This document shows positions 56,738 through 64,000 of a stretch of DNA of 64,000 nucleotides, piece after piece. The first letter of the stretch is position 1. Each line of letters starts with the position of its first letter. The DNA lies in the NCBI GenBank assembly GCA_014218235.1, contig CM024766.1, forward strand, positions 54,855,545-54,919,544, written 5' to 3'. The notes beneath the pieces were generated by a model. It was not told the DNA's origin, searched no databases, and saw nothing but the letters and a program-made list of their open reading frames with translations. This stretch comes from Colocasia esculenta (Eukaryota > Streptophyta > Magnoliopsida > Alismatales > Araceae). Both the position numbers and the translations under genes were made by a program.

Positions 56738-59700
56738 TGTCACGCCCCGACACGGAATATCGGAACGCAAGGTAGTTGCAAGTAAACGGGTACAGAGCGA
56801 GTACTAGACATCAAACCATTGAACAAGAATAAATACTAAAACAAATTCAATTCATTAATAATCTTTCAAATGTCTAGTTACAACCACTAATATCAGAGCC
56901 ATTCTATAGGGCCCAATTACATTGAAATAAAAGCAAAAGTCTAACTAAGACTCTAACATAACTCTAGGACGCTAGGGTACTCGTGACGTCACTCTTGGTC
57001 GTTCTCATCCTCTTAAGTGTATAGTTCATCCTCGGTCTCACATGAGAAACACAACGACGAATAACACAGGGTGAGCGATAACGCCCAGTAGGAATTAAAT
57101 CTCAATAGTCAAGCAGGCTTTAAATGATTAATGTATTAAAAGGCAAAGTAACTAATGATACAGCGAGAGGGTCAAGTAAAAGACAGCAGGATAGCACGTG
57201 AACGAAATAGCACAACTTTCCAAATATAGCAAGAGTGTCGAGTATAGCACAAAATAGCAAGATGGCCATAGCACAAATAGCACAAAGTATAGCAATAGCA
57301 CAACAGGTATAGTATAACACTTTGGTCCATAGACAACGAGAGAACATAGCACTTTTTGATTGTCATTTAGATAGTCGAGATAGATAGCACTCGAGTGTAA
57401 TGCCAAACACTTTGATCATTTAACTCCCATAGGCACTAGCACTTTCGAGTGCACATCCCAGGACCAGATCGAGCCCTTTATATATTGCCAGACATTGGTT
57501 ATATTGTTTATCTTTAGACAATCAGTCAATGGCCAATATAGAGTACCAAGAAATAGATGAGAGCACTAGATGAATAGACAAGATAGTAGAGTGAACGTGA
57601 ATAGATGAGCGAATATAGTATAGATGAGAGCTAGTGGACATTGCACGTAACACGTCGAGTAAACAGGCGATAGTAACAGTTGCACAACACGCACACGTGG
57701 TGTTGGCAGTCAGGTGGAACTCACTACCTTTCCGCTGGCCATGTTACGCACAGGTCCAGAGGTCCGGCGGGATTCAAAATAAGAGCGAACTTCTAATAGC
57801 CATTTGGATCATATTGATCCCTAAAGGGTGTAATAGGTGTTAGGGTACAACTGGCTCGTCGACCATGTGGGAATTCATGGACAGAGGAGACTTACGGAGG
57901 CCTTGAACAAAGACTCACTAGTCCGGCAGAAGAAGTATCCGACGAAAAGTTTGTCCAAGTCAAGAAAGTGTGTAGATAGAAACAAGTGCTCGACATTCTA
58001 GAGGAATTCTAGAACAGTGGAGCGTCGGTATCGGTGTTCTAAAACATCGCGAGAAAATGTACACAAGTATATTCAAGAATGAGGCAATTTAATGACATAA
58101 ATTACCAGATAAATTATGTAACATGTTCATGCCAATTAAGCCATATTTGGATGGTTCAATGTGTGTGGGCATGTAAATAAGAAAATCATGGACAAGATAG
58201 ATCATGTGATTGACTTAAATTATATAAAATATATTCCATATTTACAACTTCATTTTTCAGTGTTTAAAATAGTTAACAAGATATGAGAATAGCTGAAGAA
58301 CAACAAGACTTGCAAAAAGATGGGTTTTCCTACAAAAAGTTAGATCCTGACAACCCTAATGAGGGTCGTGACAGGGTCCACTGATATCGCGATGGGGTCT
58401 TGTACAGGTCACGACAGGCTTGTCGGTTCGGGCAGGCAGGTCGCGACGGGGTCATGTAAGGGTCGCGATGGGCTCAACAGACCGGGCAGCCGGATCGCAA
58501 CGACCGGTCCAGTCACGATCAGATCGTGATGGAGTGCTCTGTGGCAACACCCCTGTGAACGTGGCCTATAGGGCCGTCACGTTCACAGGGTCTGAGCCCG
58601 AGTCTGACAAGGAAAGAACAATTCATTGGGTTTCAGGCTAGACTTACCCTATTTGACACAGGGTGATTCAGAAAAACATATCTAATAGTACAGGCGATGA
58701 AAAATCGTGAAACCAATTGAGAATTGTTCTAGACATGCATGGGTACTTACAGTACATAGGAATTTGAAAACAAACAGGGTTTTGACATGCTTTGGTCATG
58801 GTAATCATGAAGAACTTAGAACAGTACACAGATGAGATCAACGAATTAATTCGCATGATAGGATGGATGGAAATTAGGGCTTTTAGAGGCAAAAGAAGCC
58901 TAACGACCATCAGAATCTCCAATAAAAATTTCGTGGCATGAGATCAACTGTACAAGGAGAACAAGATTTAACAAGGGGGTTCGGGGTCAGGATGAGTGCA
59001 GAACTTCGAAAAGTAAGAAGTGATTATTGACTCCATGATAAATCATGAAACTTGAGGGTATTGTTCCTGGTACATGGAACGATCTACAGTCAAAATCTCA
59101 TTAGTTTTGCTCGTGAGAATGCCTACCTTTAAAGGTTTTTCTTATCTAGGGTTTGAACTTGAAGAACTCGGGGAAGAACTTGAGGGATCCTTCTTCTCCC
59201 CAACTTCTCCTTCCCTTTGGCTCCTTCCCACGTCCAGCAAACCCTTGGCACGAGCTAGGGCCAGCCATGGGGGTTTTAGAGGAGTATTTAAGCATCTCCC
59301 CATTCTATTTCCTATTATGACTCTAATTCCTATTTATTCTAAATTTTCTATTTCCCTCTCTCCTTTTTAGGCATGAGACCTCCGAATTGGGTTAGGATGG
59401 GGGCTAATTTTGTGGCCAACCCATTAGGGTAGGTTTAGGAATCCCAATCCAACTCAAACTTCCTTTTTAATGCATTAAATACCTCCTTTCTATTTAAGTA
59501 ATAATTCAATTATGAATTTAAGGTATTTTCCTATTATTCTTCCTTTAAAAATCTCTATTTTAGCCCACCAATTTCTAATGGGTCAATTTAATAAAGCCCA
59601 TCACTCCTTTTCTTTTAACGGGTTTTAGTAAATTCTCTTTCAATTAATTTCCAATTTAATTTATTTTCTTTAATTTAATTTTTCTAATAAATGTAATTAG

Positions 59701-59752
59701 TTTTCTTTTTATATTACTAAATTTTATTTCTCTAAAAATCCAAGTTGCTACA
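56738..59752 (-). repeat. 5' LTR of Gypsy C, full length
   Basis: Starts TGTCACGCCCCGACACGG, ends GTTGCTACA, 3.0 kb. It contains the roughly 720 bases at 58672-59395 missing from the 3' copy. Within it, minus-strand GCTTAAATACTCC at about 59284-59294 is the best TATA candidate, followed by a CT- and GA-rich start region. The gtcgcgac block (58370-58590) shows many TG/CA variants of CG compared with the left LTR. Confidence 0.9.
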
Positions 59753-60646
59753 TAGACTATGGTCACATCTCAACATCGATTCCATTCCAACAACGATTTC
59801 ACTCACATCGACTTCACTTGAACATCAGTTGTGTTTGGACATCGACTGTCATTATACATAGACTGTCTCTAAACATCGGCTTTCTTTCAACAACGATTAT
59901 GTTTTGGATAGTTAATGGATAATATTGAGAATAATTTTTATAATCATTGTAGATAGTCTTGATTATATTTTATCTCGCATGTCATTCAAATGTAATTTGA
60001 ATCACTGTGCATTTCAAATTTTCCTACGATCTATGGCGTACCCTGTGCACTTAAACATTTATTATTTCGGGTAAAATATCTATGCACAACATTTCTTATG
60101 AACTACCATATTCATGTCACATAAAGTAGAACTTTTATGGCTGGTAGAATGGGATTTCCTCTTCGGTATATCCTTCTAATAGCTTGGCCACTGACGTTGA
60201 CTGACAGTTTAGACACATTTAAGATGTCTATGCTCCAGCATTTATTGTGTGCAGATTTTCGATAGTCACACACGTTACAACGTTGGACTTGTCACGTTGA
60301 CAGAAGCAAAGAGGATATTCAGATGATCTTTCTCTCTCTGTGTGTCTATCCAAGCATTTAATGACTGTAGGTTTTCCTGATTCCAACGTTGGACTAGACA
60401 CAGCTGGCGAGTTTCAAGATGAGAGGCAACGGACATATCAAAGGATACTTCCTCAAGAGAAGATAAATAGAAGTGTGTTGCACCATGGAATACCAACGGG
60501 AAGAACGAAAGATACAAGAGCTTGATCCTTTATTCAGAAAAAGGTTCCTGCTCTTAGGTCTCCTCAAAGCCTTTGTGTTCTAGATTTTTTAGAGCTTGTT
60601 TTAGATCTGAGAGAATTCCTTCCTGGTGTAATTCAATTGTCTCTTA
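59753..60646 (+). repeat. Copia-type LTR H, right fragment with promoter
   Basis: The array continues to about 59900 (catcgatt, acgatttc), followed by AT-rich sequence. A segment with gacgttgactgacag and agcatttattgtgtg has counterparts in the LTR of I on the opposite strand. AGATAAATAG at 60461-60470 is a TATA-like motif. The region after it (gagcttgatcc ... ttcaattgtctctta) would be R/U5. It is cut at 60647 by element I. H is thus a plus-strand relative of A and I. Confidence 0.65.
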
Positions 60647-61348
60647 TGTATCCCAGCTAGCAAGACCAGAGGGGGGTGAATGGGAGTCTAAAAAACTGAT
60701 TATCTAAACCTGTCCACAAAAAGGTTCACACAACAGACACTTCGATGATTGTTAGTGTTAGTGAAAAGAAAACAACAAACACAAAGCAAGCAATCACACT
60801 ACACAAGATTTTATCCTGGTTCGGACCTCCTCTCCACAGGAGTCCTACGTCCAGTCCCTGAGCAACAACTCAGGATTCACTACCCAAGGGTATAGTCCCC
60901 CTCAAGGACACTTCCACACCCAGCCGCAACTAGTCTTCTCTTCACAACCCGAAGAGGAATACAACAACGTGGAACCCTCCAGGTCTTCCTTCAACTCGAA
61001 GGAAAAAAAAACACCTTGGAACCCCCAGGTCCTCCTTCAACACGAAGGGAACAAACACAAAAAATGTGTTCAAGGGATGATACGTCCCTAGATCAAGCTA
61101 ATAGCACAATGCTTGATCTGAAGCGAAGACTGAGAGGAAAACATCTACAACAAAGAACACTCCCAGTACACGAAAGCTCTCTCAAGGTTCTTCACTAGAC
61201 ACAGAGAGCTAAGAGCTTGAACAATGGTGAGTGAGGCTTCACTCTTCAGATGCTCGCCGAAAACTAAAATTGAAGGGTTCAAGAATTGTAGAGTATTCTC
61301 TATCGTTCTCTATATTCGAACTACTTTCTTCTGAAGCATTAGTCTTTA

Positions 61349-61357
61349 ATATATATC
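61349..61357 (-). promoter_or_regulatory. TATA box of Copia I LTR
   Basis: On the minus strand AAGATATATATTAAAGAC, about 1.47 kb into the LTR from its U3 end. It corresponds in position to the TATA motif of A at 10570. Confidence 0.5.
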
Positions 61358-61789
61358 TTCTTTTGAAAAGTAGTCGTTGAAGTATCCATTGCCTCTATGT
61401 TCAGAGAACGTTAGACAGTATGGCTTTCCATCGTAGTCAACAGTTCTTTGCGTTCCATGCACGTAAGAAGAAAATCCTTCTTGATATCCTCCAGCTTCTA
61501 CTTTATCCAATGTTGTATAGAGTCGTGCTGTCAGAGACCTACACACATTAAATGCTAAAATATAGACAGCTAAGCTGTCTCTTGTTGTCAGTCAACGTTA
61601 GAGTGAGAATACATCAAAATAGAAATTCCATTCTGTCTTTCCAAAAAGATATTACACGCAGAAGGATAAGAATAGAAGATATCTGGATATGCATCGTGCA
61701 GAGAAATGTACGATTATATTTAATGCATGGATAAAAGAGAAATACGCGGGATGACTTTGACTTGTCAAGATATTTGAATATCAAGTCGT

Positions 61790-62610
61790 TATGAAAGTAT
61801 AAACAAATTGTTATGAACAAGTTATTATAACCAAATCGTTGTCTTGTTTTATCGAATCGTTACACCGACCAAGTTGTTGTTGTGACTTATCGAATCATTA
61901 CAGCAAGCAAATCATTGTGTAACTTATCGAGTCGTTATAATGACCAAGTCATTGTTCAAACTTGTCGAATCGATGTAGAACTTATCGAATCATTATGAAA
62001 GACAAATCGTTGTGAGACCTAGTCGTTGTTCTCACTTACCAAATCGATGCGAAACCGAATCAAAGCAAATCGTTCTCACTTATCAAAATCAAAATCGTTG
62101 TGAGAGCAAATCATTGTTCTCACTTATCAAATCAATATGAAACAAAATCGTTGTGAGAGCAAATCGTTGTTCTCACTTATCAAATCCATGTGAAACAAAA
62201 TCGTTGTGAGATCGAAATCGATGTACATACTTAGCGAATCGTTCTGAGATCGAAATCGATGCGATCACTTAGCGAATCGTTCTGAGATCGAAAATCATTC
62301 TGAGATTGAAATCGATGTGATCATTTAGCAAATCGTTCTGAGATCGAAATCGATGCGATCACTTAGCGAATCGTTCTGAGATCGAAATCGATACGATCAC
62401 TTGGCGAATCATTCTAAGATCAAAATCGATGTGATCACTTAGCGAATCGTTCTGAGATCGAAATCGATGCGATCACTTAGAGAATTGTTCTGAGATCGAA
62501 ATCAATATGATCACTTACCCAAATCCTTATGAATATGAAAGTGATAGAGGTAAGGAAATCGTTATGACTATTGAAATCGATGCAACACTTATGAAATCGT
62601 TGTAACTTAT
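61790..62610. repeat. Tandem array of Copia I LTR
   Basis: Units such as agcgaatcgttctgagatcgaaatcg with atgcgatcactt spacers (62230-62500, six near-perfect 45-bp repeats) and aaatcgttgtgagagc units. Better preserved than the array of A. Confidence 0.88.
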
Positions 62611-62823
62611 GGAAAGTCGATATGTACTTAGAAAATTTATATGCACTGAACTTTAAGTATTACAGGATGAAGATACTTACTAGTTTTTCTTGATTTTCCA
62701 AGATTCATTTCCTGTGCTCAAATCTCATGGAAAACTTGTTAGATTAACCTTTATTTTAGTTTTGTTGATCACCAAAATAGATATGTAATTTATCTAAATT
62801 ACATGGAGATAAATTGATCATCA

Positions 62824-62837
62824 ATCTCCCCCCTTTT
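62824..62837 (-). other. Polypurine tract of Copia I
   Basis: Minus-strand AAAAGGGGGGAGAT beside the LTR. A second run lies at about 62927-62940, and tttttgtcattaagc follows it as in A. Confidence 0.85.
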
Positions 62838-62861
62838 GGTGATGATAAAACATAACAAAAT

Positions 62862-64000
62862 TCATGAAATAAATTTAAGTGAATCCGCAGAAATAAAATG
62901 AGAAATGTATTTCAGAAACAGTATATTTCTCCCCCTTTTTGTCATTAAGCAAAAAGATAAAATACTGAGACAAAGATGGAAAGAGAAAAGATAAATGAGA
63001 GCAAGATAAATACTATTGATCATTGGATTACTGAGAAATATAGAAGGCAAGAGACAAAAGGAATGCAAAGCGAGTAAGGATGGGAATCGCTTTGCGTTCC
63101 TGCTCTTCAAAGTGAGACTGAAATGCACCAAAAGTGATGTTATAGGAAGGTCCCATAGAAGGAGCCATCCTTTTGAGGTGACATTGTCTCTGAGCTTCTA
63201 TGAAGGTGCCTTACTCATCAATGCCAAGGGAAATCTTATATGAAGTGAAGGAGCCAAAACTAGCTAGCTGAAGAAACTAATCAATTTTGTACGGATAGTG
63301 GATCTGGTGCTGTTGAACTTCCTTCTTTAGAGCCACAACAACCTTGTACCTTTCTTCCCATGTATGATAAGAGTCCTGGACAAGGTGAAGGGAGTTGAAA
63401 TCCAAGAATTCAGTAGGAGACAACAATGGTTGATTGGATCTAGCTTGAGAAGCATTCAGCTCTTGAAGTTGTTGAGCTGACAGAGAGTATAGCTTCTCCC
63501 AATTAGAAGGCGTAAGCCTCTCACTTTCAGACAAAATAGGGGCAAGAATATCAGCCTTAATGTAGCCCCAAAGATATTTCTGGTAGACAAACCTGTGAAA
63601 GGAAAGGGAACGACCTTCTTGCACTGAAATCCTCGCCATTACCCTTGCAGCTCTTTCAAAGATAAGAGTCCCAACAGAAGAGTCCATGATTAAGGAGTGA
63701 ACAGGGGGTAGGAACACTACATCAGGGATCTCCAAAATATCAAAATCAATCTAAATGGATTCTGTATGAGCATCCCTGGAACTCAGAGCCAAGATAGCTT
63801 GCTGAAACTGGCCCAGCTGCACTTCAGAAAGATGGTTGATATAGCAAAAGTCGTTGTACATCTGGAATTGCCAGATGAATTTGATCTCTTTCTGAATAAA
63901 CGGCCCCAGGTGTTCTTGTGATGAATCTGGAACCACTCAGAGAGAGTTAAAGGGGAATCTCTGGGTGGATACCTGGCCAACCGAGCTCGAAGGAACTGAC
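62862..64000 (-). pseudogene. Copia I homologue of the unrecognised 3' ORF (ORF Y)
   Basis: In frames 63980-63783, 63936-63751, 63735-63277 and 63131-62862. Shared landmarks with A are PPRDSPLTLSEWFQIHHK, VVFLPPVHSLIMDSSVG, ARVMARISVQEG, FLDFNSLHLVQDSYHTW and the hydrophobic end near 62900-63050 that terminates in FCLMTKRG, identical in A. The reading frame is shifted between 63783 and 63735 and after 63277. The product is unknown and no catalytic motif is recognised. Confidence 0.65.

Larger units (their letters stand above)
31674..59752 (-). mobile_element. Gypsy LTR retrotransposon C, host of D and the CACTA element
   Basis: Minus-strand Gypsy element with perfect 5-bp target duplication tagac (31669-31673 and 59753-59757). 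LTRs 31674-33989 and 56738-59752, polypurine tract and primer-binding site are all present. The coding region is cut into three pieces by D (35560-44146) and the CACTA element (44752-54290). Without both, the element would be about 9.9 kb. It is older than its guests: it has base-substitution stops and CpG decay. The integrase and LTR style suggest the chromovirus group (inference). Confidence 0.92.
60647..62823 (-). repeat. 3' LTR of Copia I
   Basis: Starts TGTATCCCAGCTAGCAAG and ends AATTGATCATCA on the plus strand, 2177 bases. This is the only uninterrupted LTR of this family in the window. The leftmost part (60650-61200) has the same blocks as A at 9945-10510. Confidence 0.92.
60647..64000 (-). 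mobile_element. Copia LTR retrotransposon I, same family as A (3' end only)
   Basis: Contains the complete 3' LTR (60647-62823), polypurine tract and the end of the extra 3' ORF. The rest lies beyond the window. Orientation and structure equal those of A. It is inserted into LTR H; five bases before it are tctta, and the partner duplication is outside the window. Confidence 0.88.

Noticed and set aside
1..64000. tRNA or rRNA genes
   Set aside because: The only tRNA-like signals are short primer-binding sites complementary to initiator tRNA. No cloverleaf or rRNA segment was recognised by eye.

Overview
This 64 kb window is a block of nested plant transposable elements. I found no intact host gene. 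The organism is a flowering plant with a repeat-rich genome. Evidence: Copia elements with 2 kb LTRs and an extra 3' ORF, chromovirus-type Gypsy elements, an L1 LINE with a C-terminal RNase H, a CACTA/EnSpm transposon, and a captured fragment of the plant starch enzyme glucan water dikinase. I cannot name the species.

Left half. Copia element A (minus strand, 1-11315 plus 22545-23259; its 3' LTR runs off the left edge) lies inside the LTR of Gypsy relic F (minus strand, 23260-27351). Gypsy element B (plus strand, 11316-22544, both LTRs present) sits inside the tandem array of A's 5' LTR. F keeps only a gag gene with two introns, is split by a truncated LINE (24319-26425), and abuts G, the 3' end of another plus-strand Gypsy element (27352-31273).

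Right half. A Copia-type LTR, H (plus strand, 31274-31673 and 59753-60646), was split by Gypsy element C (minus strand, 31674-59752, TSD tagac). C carries two insertions. D (35560-44146) is a gag-only Copia-like element with near-identical LTRs. The other is a CACTA transposon (44752-54290, TSD ttg) with a broken TnpD, a six-exon TnpA-like gene and a two-exon glucan water dikinase fragment. Copia element I (60647 to beyond 64000) interrupts H at its right end and belongs to the same family as A.

Most interesting signals. (1) The interior of D holds four copies of a ~90-110 nt segment that folds into an outer stem plus two hairpins. The outer-stem sequence differs in every copy but stays complementary, and both inner stems show compensatory changes, so this looks like an undescribed structured RNA. 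(2) Gypsy elements B and F share two short GT-AG introns inside gag at identical positions, while C's gag is continuous there. (3) The CACTA element captured two exons and an intron of glucan water dikinase. (4) A and I share an unrecognised ORF next to the 3' LTR. A, I and D share a second polypurine tract, which links gag-only D to the A/I family as a possible trans-mobilised partner.

Coding regions of A and B are broken largely by one-base indels, several in homopolymers, and the two LTRs of B differ in the same way, so some breaks may be assembly errors. C carries stops of the CGA-to-TGA type, typical of old methylated DNA.
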